A stretch of 25,417 nt of DNA, taken from the NCBI GenBank assembly GCA_034698045.1, contig JAQGAU010000636.1, positions 1 to 25,417 of the forward strand, written 5' to 3'. Position 1 is the first letter of the stretch; the number at the start of each line of letters is the position of its first letter. Position numbers and translations under genes: made by a program. The stretch comes from Paramacrobiotus richtersi (lineage: Eukaryota; Tardigrada; Eutardigrada; Parachela; Macrobiotidae). The notes beneath the pieces are model-generated. The model saw only the letters and a program-made list of their open reading frames with translations. It did not search any database and was not told the origin of the DNA. Shown piece after piece: positions 11,579 to 21,425 of this stretch.

Positions 11579-12041
11579 TGACGGAGGCATCCGAGGGAAC
11601 CCGGTTTTATGGGGAACGGCCAAGGAATACAACTCCGAAGTAAATGGTGGAATTAATGGTGGTAATGCAAAGGTGGTGGTAATGTGCTCCTACTGTGTAC
11701 TGTGATACGTGGCGAATAAAGCAACCAAAACACTCGGGAACGTTATAATGTCTTATTCAAGAAAGTACAACCACGGCCCAGTAGACAAAACGGTAGAAAA
11801 GGTCACACAATGCAGAATTAAATGCAGCTAACCAAGACAAGCGAAATTGTTAACTGTTCAAACATTCACAAATTAATGCGCAAAATCCCGTAAAGCGATA
11901 CGTAACGGAAGGTGTGTCCACTTATCCGGACAATCACGTAACGACATTATCCGTCGTCATCGGCAAGGCACCGGCGAGAACATTATCCGTTCCCTTCTGG
12001 AATCCACATTTCCACTTCCAGCCGAAGGCGTACCCATCACA
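11579..12041 (-). mobile_element. Solo-LTR-like segment inside a microsatellite (tentative)
   Basis: This 463-bp segment separates two arrays of the same pentamer in the same orientation, as if it had landed in a single array. Read on the minus strand it begins TGTGATGG and ends CCGTCA, the TG...CA ends usual for LTRs, and has a GAATAAGAC stretch inside. I see no coding sequence, and the flanking microsatellite makes any target duplication unreadable. A MITE or simple non-homologous insertion would also fit. Confidence 0.35.
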
Positions 12042-12042
12042 A

Positions 12043-12115
12043 TATGATATGATATGATATGATATGATATGATATGATATGATACGATATGAAATGAAAT
12101 GATTATGATATGATT
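12043..12115. repeat. (GATAT)n microsatellite, second array
   Basis: About 14 copies of the same pentamer, degenerate towards the right end (GATAC, GAAAT, GATTT variants), unlike the clean left array. Confidence 0.93.
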
Positions 12116-13549
12116 TGAGATAGTTTACTGCCATTGTTTGCCCGAAGCCACTCGTTAGTAATTAGGAGAACAATATGCATTGTTTCTCTAGTAAATATAG
12201 AGTAATCAGTGCAATTGTTCTCTCAGTTACTAGCGAGCGACTTCGGTTTACCCCATGCAAGGGCACTGCTCCCCCGCAAAACTTCGGATTTAGCCCATAG
12301 TAAAACTGTTACGTTACGATGAATGTGTTAACAGAAAGTGCATATGTAGCAGTCAACTAAACAGCCTCGCTATCCATTTCTAAGGCCAGTTTGGGGTCAA
12401 CAAGAAAATCTCGTATATCAAAGGCATGCCGCAGAATGCCGTTGTGACATACCCGTCCTGGACGTCGTTCCCGCCGGATACGGCAAGCAAACGTCCCTCG
12501 TAGCACTGGGATACGCATACCGCGAGTTACAAATACAGTGATGGGTCAGGTCACACACCGAGAACGGGGCCTTGCATGAACGGCCGATCAGTGAGCAGGA
12601 CAACGTAGAGGAGCATTACCCATCGCCCCGAGTGGACAGCGCCGGGGAGGAGCTGAGACAGCGGATTTTGCATGTCGAAATGGGCGGAAAGCGAATCCGG
12701 ACACCACGGTGGATTTTGGGGGAATCAGCACTGTAATAACGACAAACAGTAAATCGTAGCACGGCTGCAGAGATACCATTCTTGACCGGATAACGGACTA
12801 AGTTGTGCAAAGTAATGCAAGCCGATAACTCACAACAAACAAACTGACTGTTAACCAGCGAATTAGAACAGGAAGATTCAATACAGTTCTTATTTGGCAG
12901 AGTGGCAAACTGACTAAAGTGTCATCTTTGATTGCTACCAATTTATCAATACCTAACTGGGCATAAAAAGACGAAGATTCTGCATGCACAGCGTCTTCGC
13001 ATCCTCTTTGCATCAAGTTATCGACCCACCAGCCGTTTCATTAATTGGCGATTGATGTAGTTTATGTTCTTCGCAACCGTCGTTACGCCGTTTTCGTTAA
13101 TTTAGCACTCTTCCGCTTTGCCAGTGAATGAGTTATTGGACAGTGCTGCATTGTCCATAATTATCGTACACGTTGAAATAACAAGACGTTTCGTGTCGCA
13201 CTGAGCGCGATCGCACAATAAAGCCCGCAGATTCAGACAACCAGGATTTTTCAGATTATCGGTAACCAGCAAATTATTGTGCGGATACTGCTCTAACTAG
13301 TCGTCCAATGGCCTGCAATTAATGATGTCGAAGGCTATATATTGTTTTTATTACTTCAAGCTGCAATTAATGTTTCATGATGTATATGTGTATTCTTGAA
13401 AATCCAGCATTATCGACAATTTTTGTGAAATACTGCAGTTTTCGATACATTTAAAAAAGAGAAATTAAAAATAGCCATAACTGATTCGTACAAATTCCAG
13501 GAAGATCATGAACTAAATGTACTAATTGTTCCATCTTGTGAAGGAACCA

Positions 13550-13640
13550 ACAAAATGACACAATTTATTAAAGAAAGTGCAGCGCATCATGACAAACAAA
13601 ATGACACAGTTTATTTAAATAAAGTGCAGGCTCTACAAAA
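13550..13640. repeat. Two-copy 46-bp tandem repeat
   Basis: ACAAAATGACACAATTTATT at 13550 and ACAAAATGACACAGTTTATT at 13596, each followed by AAAGTGCAG. On the minus strand each unit carries an AATAAA, so it may act as the polyadenylation region of the candidate gene at 13701-14005. Confidence 0.7.
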
Positions 13641-13700
13641 GTGCACGCAGCGCACCACAATTAAAAATTAACAACCATACAAACAAAAATAAAATCTCTT

Positions 13701-14005
13701 TCAACAAAATAAACCCGAACCAAGCATATATCCACGCAACGCCTAAAGCAAAAAAAGCAGAAACCAAGTAACCACAGTGATTCCCATTTAAAAGCAAACT
13801 AATTCAAAAAAAGCGTTATGTTAGCGCTTACCATAACCAGGATGACGGCCAGAATCCTGATTAGTCCTGTACATAACATAAGGTAAACATCTCCAATCAA
13901 CGTACCCATTAGCTCTGTTGTAGTCAATTTCCTCCGTGTGAGACCCCATTGCACCAGCCAAGGTAAAGTAAAGCATATCACCAGCAACAGCTGGTCAGGA
14001 TTCAT
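13701..14005 (-). CDS. Candidate small membrane protein (two exons)
   Basis: Exon 14005-13832 starts at ATG and has two hydrophobic stretches (LLLVICFTLPWLVQW and LCTGLIRILAVILVM), then a good donor ATG|GTAAGC. An acceptor after TTTTTTTGCTTTAG at 13743 opens a 14-codon last exon (13742-13701) ending at TGA, in the same phase. The total is about 71 residues. Because AG immediately precedes the ATG (GGGTGCCAG|ATG), the first part may instead be an internal exon of a longer gene whose upstream exons lie in the GC-rich block to the right. AATAAA motifs follow in 13625-13565. No homologue recognised. Confidence 0.25.
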
Positions 14006-14090
14006 CTGGCACCCACAAATTCACAGGTCACGTAGCTGCCCAACGCAGCAAAGGCATGTTGTTCCACTGAGTGGTTCAAATGGGCAGATC

Positions 14091-14340
14091 TCACGGGCAA
14101 ACATCGTCGCACTGCTGACCCGCTGCTGCCGGGACTCGCTGGGCTCCCGGGGACTGGCCTCCACCGTCTCTCGGCCGCGGTTGTCGCAGCCCCGCCGGGC
14201 GGCGGCCCGTCTTCCCTCTACAGTCTGTCGCCATGTTTTCCAACCAGAAGACAGGACAATGACAGAAAATTCCATGAAAACCAGCTGCGCCAAGATCGCC
14301 GTGTACCACTCCTGGCGCGACGAGATGAGCCCATGAGGCT
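14091..14340. other. GC-rich block
   Basis: Clearly richer in G+C and CpG than its surroundings, with open frames on both strands, including minus-strand EWYTAILAQLVFMEFSVIV, which is membrane-like. It could be a CpG-island-like promoter or an exon upstream of 13701-14005. I cannot choose a frame. Confidence 0.35.
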
Positions 14341-15179
14341 CTGCTCAGGAAACACGTACTGCGGGAGGGGATGTCAGTTCGGCGGCCGGCGCCTCATTTT
14401 TCATCGCAATGGGCCCGTGCGTCCGCTTGTGTTGATTAGCGACGTGGTGCAGCCTATCATGAGCGACACGCGGGGTGGTGGCGCCGTCGGTCCGTCCGAA
14501 TGTGTCTTAAACGCTGCAACAAAAAACAATTCTCCGTATATTCTGGTTGGACTGCAGTCTCGGCGCCATCATGCACGACAACGCAGTATTAGTACTTCAC
14601 CGGACGCTTCCTCGATCATCCTTGTTGGTGCTTGCATCCGTGCTTGTTGGTGCTTGCACCGGTGCTTGCATCCATGTTTTGCCCAATTTGCATATGACTG
14701 GCGCGTAGTACTGCATTGCAGCTATGTGGAGACACGTAGGAGTATGGGCCGGCCGGGTTGGGTGACGGCCGGAGACGCTCAGATCGCAGTCCAGCCGCTC
14801 CGATAATTAAAGCCTGAGCCCACAAGTTGCAAGGGAATTATGAGCACTATTCCATTACCGACAAAGACAGTCATTTCTGCATGTTCGCCCTTACACTTAG
14901 TTAACATCATGTCAGCTGATATCACAGGAGGGAATAATCAGCCAGCAGATTGTGATGTATGTGTGTGCTGTCTGATCTCCCTGGAATAAGCAGCCGCCCT
15001 AGACGTACTAGATACCGTGTAAACTCCACCATGTACCAGTGTGTTTGCAGCTGTCGATCCTACTGTCTATCCACTTGCTTGAACACGGTAGTGCCAAAAG
15101 TGTACGTCTCGGCAACGCAATTGAGCCGTAGCTGCCGTATAACTTCCGCTTGACGCAAACAGTGAAGAATAAAAACGAT

Positions 15180-15203
15180 GTACCCCAGGTATACCTGAGG
15201 TAC
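15180..15203. promoter_or_regulatory. 24-bp near-perfect palindrome
   Basis: Centred on AGGTATACCT with arms GTACC(C/T)C, one mismatched pair only. Could be a dimeric factor site or a chance palindrome; no gene starts beside it. Confidence 0.3.
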
Positions 15204-15724
15204 GTGCATGGATTGGAAACAACGCGGTTCATACCGTGTCCCACCTAGCTGCACTGCATCTGGGATTGAATTATCGGATCATCGGTTGGACTGCTACTTT
15301 GCAGTCACTGCGGCGTGTAATCGGCACTGAGCGCACTTGGCATTAATTTGCCCTCAGGGCAGGATATTCTTATCGCATGCTAACACCCTATTCGAACGAG
15401 AAGAGCGACATGTGCGATATTCCGTCCAGTGTCTTCGTTATATTATTGATGTGGATTTATTGTGTTAACTAATCGTTTATAACTTTGTAAAATGCAACAG
15501 TGCATAATATGTAGCAGCAGGTTAATATTACATATCTCATGACTTCCCGGTACAGCCAGGCACTACATTACTTTGGAAGATTCCTGCATTCAACACCATC
15601 ACGCGACGTTCGCGGATCGGACAGTCGTTGGAATGGACTGAGGCGCGGAAGGACTTTTATAGGGATAGTTTTGGGCTATACACTCGGGATATATGAACTT
15701 GATCATGCTCGGAAGTACGAGAAC

Positions 15725-15905
15725 TTGCTTTGAGCTGTAGGAGAAGCGTGGAAATGGAATGTATTGCACGTGCCACCTTGCAAACTGTGGTCAAGCAAAA
15801 GTGTTCGACAGCCGCATATGAAACGGAACTTGTGCCACCGAAATTTCGCGAAACGGCGGGAAGCGATCGGGTGGACTTGGAGCAACATTGGCGCCATGGA
15901 ACTGA
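15725..15905 (+). repeat. Dispersed repeat family B, copy 2
   Basis: Counterpart of 8951-9100 with the same landmarks (TTGCTTTGAGCTG, CATATGAAACGGAACTT, GGCGCCATGGAA) and about 30 extra bases between the first two. On the minus strand it reads MAPMLLQVHPIASRRFAKF, matching the other copy at MA, VHP, A and KF. Diverged by roughly a third. Confidence 0.6.
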
Positions 15906-17314
15906 GGTGAAAATGGTTAACTTTTACTAACTGAGTTCACCGATGCTGTATTCTCTTTTTCTTCGACCGGATGTTATTTCCATGCAGTTTTCACTGTAAC
16001 TCCAGTAAACAGAGTACGTAAAAGTACAGATAAAATATACGTACCGTGTTACATTAGCGGAATGTTGATTTGCTGCTGCAGCAGATTTCGGACACTTGAG
16101 CATGATTATTATGGTACCATTCCTTCTTAATACTCTAGCTTGTCAATCTAATAACTAAATTCGCAGTTTTCTGTGTTAGCAATATTAGATGAGCTGCCAA
16201 CAGGACTGCACGGGCGCGAAAACAATCCACCGTAGACGGGCGAAACGATCGAATCTTCCTTATTCAGCGCCACAGAAACATTGCACTGCACTGCCGGTAA
16301 ACTTCTCCGATGGATTCCTCCACTATCAAGACGGTTTCCCGGCTTCTCAGTGCGGTCTTCTAACCTGTCTCCTGGTGCCCTCCAAGACTCCACTCCGGGT
16401 AACTAAATTCCACCGTCTTGTGGGACGGATCCACTGACTTCCAACGGTACTGTCATGACATCCGCTACGGTTCCCAGTCACATCACCCGGACGGGGTTCG
16501 CGGATTCTAGGGCAATTGTTTCGGTCTGCTGGAGACTGCCGCGCACCGCACGGACATCTATGCTGGCGCCCGAGCTGTATTACACTGCCCCTCGAGTGGT
16601 TTCTGTTCACCTCGAAGATGGAACCGATGACTTCCAAACTAGATCTCGTACCCATCCTAGCGGTACTGCCAACCTCCGGGACGATTCCGCTGAGGTCCTG
16701 CAGGATTCCACGAGTTCCAAGACGGTTTCTCCACGTCCGCGACAGCTCCGTTCACCCGCTTCGTTATTCCTTTGTGTAGTGTATGTTGACCTCTGGTCAT
16801 CACGAGTGTTCTAAGAGCGTTGGCGAAGTCTTACTGCGCATAGCAACTGGTTACTTGTAATATGTCCCTGTTTGCCTGGATTTGTATTTCAGTTACGTTT
16901 GTCCTTAGCTAGAAGCCGGTAGAATATTTTCAGTAATAAATATTCAAGCCGACATTACACTTTGACGCCGCGGGATACCCTCCGTTGCCACTTTCTGTCG
17001 CAGTTCTGTTTCTTTGGAATTTCGATTTTGCTCCAGTTTTGCTCATGCTGTGTGAAACCGGGCAGCGCGCTTCTGCCGATATAACGCGATGAAACGCTGC
17101 GGCACCAGCATGCCCTGGTAGTCACCGTACCGACTTCCACCGGCGAAATGTCCGGGGCTGTCCTACGCTTGGCCACATAATTCGACAGTTGGCCCATTAC
17201 CACTGCAGCATTAGACGCCTTGCTACTTCCTCTCCCTAAATCATCACCTAATTGTAGATATTGTACAGGACTGGACAGAGGACACTATGCACCCTCTGTA
17301 TCGCAGTTATAAAG

Positions 17315-17569
17315 TTGTGTAAATTCCTGTTGTCCGAAAAGACACCTAAAGACTATGGATCGCTGTTGTTTGGTGCGAATTTAATAGCGTTGCGGAAAAA
17401 GGATGGTGGAGTACTCCCCACTGCCGTAGGAATGGTTTACCGTCGTCTGACAGCTTGGACTCTTACATGCGGTGAACAGGCGGAAGAAGTGCTTCGGCGC
17501 AAGCAAGTATGTTGTGGAGTGAGGGGCGGGGCGGAGGCAATTGTGCATGCCGCTTGTTCTTATGTGGAA
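17315..17569 (+). mobile_element. Reverse-transcriptase fragment of a non-LTR retrotransposon
   Basis: An open frame encodes a stretch typical of invertebrate non-LTR reverse transcriptases before the catalytic blocks: LLFGANLIALRKKDGG, then TAVGMVYRRL, then QVCCGVRGGAEAIVHAA. Family proteins have near this position FGA.LIAL.KKDGG, PIAVG..RRL and Q.GVG.KGGAE..VH. The frame stays open to 17776, but I cannot see the following metal-binding motifs, so the insert is truncated. No ATG begins the frame and flanking coding parts are missing. It appears dead. It is not collinear with the ORF1 element 4 kb away, which is on the other strand. Confidence 0.72.
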
Positions 17570-18032
17570 CAAAAACATGAGAGTATTCGGTATGTGGAAT
17601 GGTCGCCGTGGAACCGGTCGCTGCAGCGCACAAGAATAACACAGCCGCTGCAATTTGAGGGGATCTGGAGCGCTGTTCCGACGCCGATCATAACGAATGA
17701 AACCAGAGTTTACATTTATTCTTTATTTGGAAATGGATTCATCAAGGTGGTTCATGCAAGGAGTTTAAACATCTGAGACGTTAACGCATGTAGACGTGCC
17801 GGCATAAGTGGGCAGACCATTCAGCGAAAAAAGCCAAGAAAAGCGCTGTATCCAGTACATGCCACAAAATCCAAATAAATATGGAACACTGTATCGACAA
17901 CGGAGATAACAGGCACGGCCAAACTCTGACATATCGTCGTATTTGAAGCATTAACACCGGATCGCTCATCTGGTCCATGCTGTGCGTTGTAGCTGTGCGG
18001 GGCGAATGGCTGTGGTGAGGGGACCCCGGTGC

Positions 18033-19950
18033 CTAGGGGCAACAGGAGGCGGTCGGTAAAGCGGTAATGAGGTACTTGAAACCGAGCGGCGAGGATGTAA
18101 CGGGGTTTCCGCCGTCGGTAATCAGTTCAAAGCGCTACAAATCGCAGACACTGTAATGCAGAGACCAGAGTTGACCAAAACATTTCCGACAGAATGCATA
18201 ACTTTTGAGACAAGTTCGAGGCTAACTAGATTTCCTACCACTGTGTTGCCCGCAATAGTGATGTCCGGTCCGCCCGGAAGAGGAGGGCACATCTGGTTGC
18301 AGTACTTGCCCGACGTGGATATGCTGACCGAGTCACGACCACATGAAGCCTGCAAGACAAGCATAAGCTAGGTCTTATTTTGTGAAAGATTTCGCGATTG
18401 CATACCGACGGTGGCACATCAAACTGCAGAACGGCAATCTGAAACAATATATAACGGCCATTATATATCCTGCACGGGTAGGAGAAACGGCGTGGTGGTA
18501 TCAATTCACCTGCAGGCTGTAGCAGTCGGGGGCTGTGAAAGTCGACCGGCAACTGACGTTATCGGGGTATGTGCTGGGATAACTGGGTGAAACGAACACG
18601 ACAGGAACACCGGGAGTTATGCTTGTAGTCTGGTCTGGGCCATTGGCACAACCTGCACCGAACTGAACAGTTCAGACAATTGTCTATAGCGAGCGAAGCA
18701 GTAATTGCATTATACTGACCAACAACAACCCGCACACACGTCGAGACCACACTACTGGAGACCGGACAGGTCCCGCTCGGGCTGGGTGAGGGGGACAGAT
18801 CACCTGGGACAGGGTCATCGAAGGGACACGGGGTGGGTGGAACGGGAGCGGTAACCACACAGGCTGGCGTAGTAGTAGCGGCTTTTGTCGGCGACGTGGT
18901 GGACGCCGTTGAGGTTGAAGTGGTGGTGGTTGCCCGCGATACCGTGGTCGGCACTACAACTGGACAAAGCCATCACCGCTAATGTTTACCCAACATCCGG
19001 ACTATGAGAGAGCGCGGCCACAGGGCCAGTTGATTCTGTGTCAGAATGCGAAACTACCGCACCGAGACTAAATGGGTTACAACCAAGTTATTACTATTGA
19101 CTGATGAATTAATTAATTATTAATAAAGTCAGATTATTTTTGACATGTGCGCAATGCGCATGCAAATGTAACAAAGAACTCGCATGTTCGGATTATTTGG
19201 ATATAAGATAATTAGTCTCTATTTGTCTGTAGTAATGAACGTGATTAGCAATTCTCATGTCAGTTTTTTCTGTCTAGATCATTTGCTTTCCGGAAATACA
19301 AACAAAACAGCTTAGGAGTTAGGACCACACTTTTAGGCATTGTGGCAGCCGCCAAGGCTGCCAATCCAAGGCGCTGATAAAATTTGACAGTTACAAAGAA
19401 AATGTCTTTAGCATACGGATGTTTCTCATGGTTCATACTGAATCTGCGTGGCAGAAAGCATCTCATTTGCAAATGAGATATTTCTCGGCTTACCCGTTGT
19501 AGTGGACCTTGTTGTCGTTGCATAGGCCACGCATCGGCTTCCCGTTGGATCCGTGTAGCCCAGACGCACGTCGCAGACGCATTTATTCTCCAGATTGCAT
19601 AGAGATAAGGGGTCGGCGCATCGGGCGCCCGCTCGTGAACAAGGGCAACGAAGATAGGCCAGGAGTGTTTGTCGCGGGCATGTATTGATAAACGAGGTGA
19701 TTCGGGCGTCCTCCGCGGCCACGACCACAGCGTCCACACCCGGAGGGAGCGCCGTGTCCATCCGAGGACGTCCAATTGACTGGGCCAGTGACTGGGATGG
19801 GGAGGTGGTGGAATTGAGCGGCTGGCCGTTTACTGTCAGCGTTATCCAGCGGAACCGGCCCATCGGGAGAAACCGCTCATTTTGACAGCCGATCGGGGCA
19901 ATAAGATGGGCGATTAGTGCCGCTGTAACGGCTACAGGGAGTGCTGCCAT
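18033..19950 (-). CDS. Secreted mucin-like CUB-domain protein, copy 3 (six exons, intact)
   Basis: Exons read 19950-19494, 18953-18720, 18652-18510, 18438-18406, 18349-18239 and 18134-18033, with intron phases 1,1,0,0,0 as in copy 1. The product is 359 residues (361 if the upstream acceptor at 18960 is used for exon 2). A signal peptide covers residues 1 to about 22. An in-frame codon further upstream (GTG or ATG near 20091) exists, but its extension is not signal-like. A longer spacer than in copy 1 leads to the 8-cysteine module at residues 91-140 (NTCP..RCPC..RC..LC..CVC..SRC). The Thr-rich linker is short and Pro-rich. The CUB domain starts near residue 231 (GCANG) and shows FVSPSYPSTYPDNVSC, CGRDSVSI, YCNQMCPP and GFKYLITAL. 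The protein ends ASCCP, an end shared with copy 2. AATAAA motifs lie about 310 nt downstream (17727-17715). Molecular role unknown. Confidence 0.88.
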
Positions 19951-21304
19951 CTGGTAGCTGCCGCGGTCAGCCGAACACTTTTGCCTAGCTGAGGTGGCTC
20001 TATTAAGCCGCAGACTGCAATAGGTCCGATTATCAAATATCCGCCGAAAAAGGAGCCAAAACCAAGATACAGCTTTGTCACAAAGTAGCACAACAACCGC
20101 AGCAAATAAAAAGTTGACGCAAATCTTTAACTTAACTCTTTTCTGCTAGGAATGCAGATCCTTACCAAGCACAAAAAAAAGCGAATTCTGCCAAGCATAG
20201 TCTTCATGTATGTGCTCTTTGCATCGAGTGACTTTGGTGGTGCTTTAATTGCTATTGGCGTTGACATAAAGAATATGTCATTGGCATACTTTTCTTTTCC
20301 ATCGTTCTCCTTATTATCGTACTCCGATCCGCTTTGCTAGCTAATCGGTTATCAAACACTAATAGCTCTGCGCCGGCCATCATTAGCTTACGAAGCCGAA
20401 CGATCAGACATCATCATCACAATGTCATGTAGAAGCATCGCACGATAGAGCCTGGAGACAAATCATACTTGCAAACAACTGTGACCGCTAAATTATTTGC
20501 AGCCGAACTATTCGTGAATAGACATATATTGATGGTCAGTTTGCGCTAAAGGAAACTGTTTCTTCGTGAAGTTTGTCAAATTTTGAAGATCATGCATTAA
20601 TTAGCAAAAGCTGACATAAATATTATTGCAGTTTTCAACCTATTTTCCAAAGCTTATTAAGAAATAACTACTAACTATTAAAGCGGAACCGGAAGTAATG
20701 TGACGTATTCTCTCTGTCTGTGTCTTGCCTTGTGACTCATCGATGGCTGGCTGTGCAAATGCAATTCACGATGTGCTAGAGCGGAGATGTTGCTAATTGA
20801 AAATTTAGTTTCCCGTCTTACGACGTTCGTACGGTCGTATTTCCTTTCCTAATAAAAATCCCTGTTTGTCGTCGTGTCTGCTTCGTGAATCGTGTAAAGT
20901 GTAGTGTCACCTTTTCCTGAATCGTAATCTACAAACCCACCACCTGTGAAACGTCCTGGCGTGCCTTACGGCAATCCAGTTTGAGTAAGCAAGTTCTTAT
21001 GTTGTACTATGTACAAAAATTACAAATTTATAATAAAATGACCATATTGGTCATTTTGGTTTCAGTTTCTAGTATGACATAACTGCAGTAGTCATTTTAG
21101 CGCCAGCTTCGTTGTATCACTTTCCCAATAAAGAAGTGAAATAAAATGACCAATCGTTGCCGATCTTATGTAGTAATCAAAAAAAATTAGACTTTTTTTA
21201 AACAAGGCTTTGGTTCTGCAAAAGTACAGGTGCACCGGTATCAACATGTTACGTGAATTGCTAATGTTTTACTAATGTCGTACTATGTACACTTTTTCCC
21301 GATC
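19951..21304. other. Spacer upstream of CUB copy 3
   Basis: Probably includes the promoter and 5' UTR of copy 3 at its left edge. A 62-codon plus-strand frame (20152-20340) has a hydrophobic stretch but no splice or family support. The LTR-like segment is listed separately. Confidence 0.45.
20699..20933 (+). mobile_element. Solo-LTR-like segment (tentative)
   Basis: This 235-bp non-coding stretch begins TGTGACGTATTC and ends AATCTACA, the TGT...ACA ends common in LTRs, and has CCTAATAAAAATCCC about 80 bp before its end, where an LTR polyadenylation signal would be. No target-site duplication is visible, so this is only a suggestion. Confidence 0.22.
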
Positions 21305-21424
21305 GTATAGGGGGTATTACGTTGCGCAGAGTGCAATTTTTCTGTACTGCTTCAGTCAGACGGGTTGGAGTAATACCTACGATACAGAAAAGTTGCACTC
21401 TGCGCAACGTAATACCCCCTATAC
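21305..21424. repeat. 42-bp inverted repeat (hairpin) next to the LINE tail
   Basis: The arm at 21305-21346 (starting GTATAGGGGG) is the reverse complement of 21383-21424 (ending CCCCCTATAC) with a single mismatch. A 36-nt spacer separates them. The near identity means the arms formed or were converted recently. It may be a short foldback or MITE-like element. The LINE tail begins two bases after the right arm. Confidence 0.92.
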
Positions 21425-21425
21425 A

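Larger units (their letters stand above)
11152..12452 (-). other. First intron of pseudogene copy 2, with an insertion between two microsatellites
   Basis: About 1.3 kb between the exon 1 donor (GGG|GTATGT context) and the exon 2 acceptor (TTCTTGTAG). It contains two (GATAT)n arrays and an interposed segment, listed separately. No other coding frame here is convincing. Confidence 0.6.
9971..12779 (-). pseudogene. Broken mucin-like CUB gene, copy 2
   Basis: All six exons of the family are recognisable: 12779-12453, 11151-10651, 10574-10432, 10365-10339, 10265-10161 and 10068-9971. Splice sites are kept, including GTATGT, GTTAGT and GTGAGG donors. Three lesions break it. Exon 1 is 327 nt against 328 in copy 1, with one base missing in the RCPC motif, so the signal peptide and the 8-Cys module lie in different frames. 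Exon 3 has TGA at 10473-10471 where copies 1 and 3 have the conserved CUB cysteine (DNV.C). Exon 6 starts one base short, so its FKFLITAV strand and TASCCP end are out of phase with exon 5. Exon 2 stays open for 167 codons and holds a 63-bp minisatellite. Sequencing error could explain one lesion but hardly three. Confidence 0.85.
14341..17260. other. Spacer without a supportable gene
   Basis: Holds short tandem TGCTTG(C/T) motifs (14626-14676), the palindrome at 15180, repeat B copy 2, and a stretch at 16180-16760 where motifs such as CAAGACGGTTTC recur (near 16328 and 16719). Frames of up to about 157 codons exist but show no domain. Confidence 0.45.

Noticed and set aside
14333-14806. 157-codon plus-strand frame
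   Set aside because: Lies in GC-rich sequence where stops are rare; repeated Cys/His segments come from a short TGCTTG tandem, not a domain.
16347-16814. Overlapping frames of 102-119 codons on both strands
   Set aside because: GC-rich sequence with repeated motifs; no start context, splice sites or domain.
19260-19775. 171-codon minus-strand frame
   Set aside because: Overlaps exon 1 of copy 3 in another frame and runs into its intron; no domain or conserved pattern.
20152-20340. Short hydrophobic plus-strand frame
   Set aside because: No cleavage-site logic, no downstream exon and no family match.
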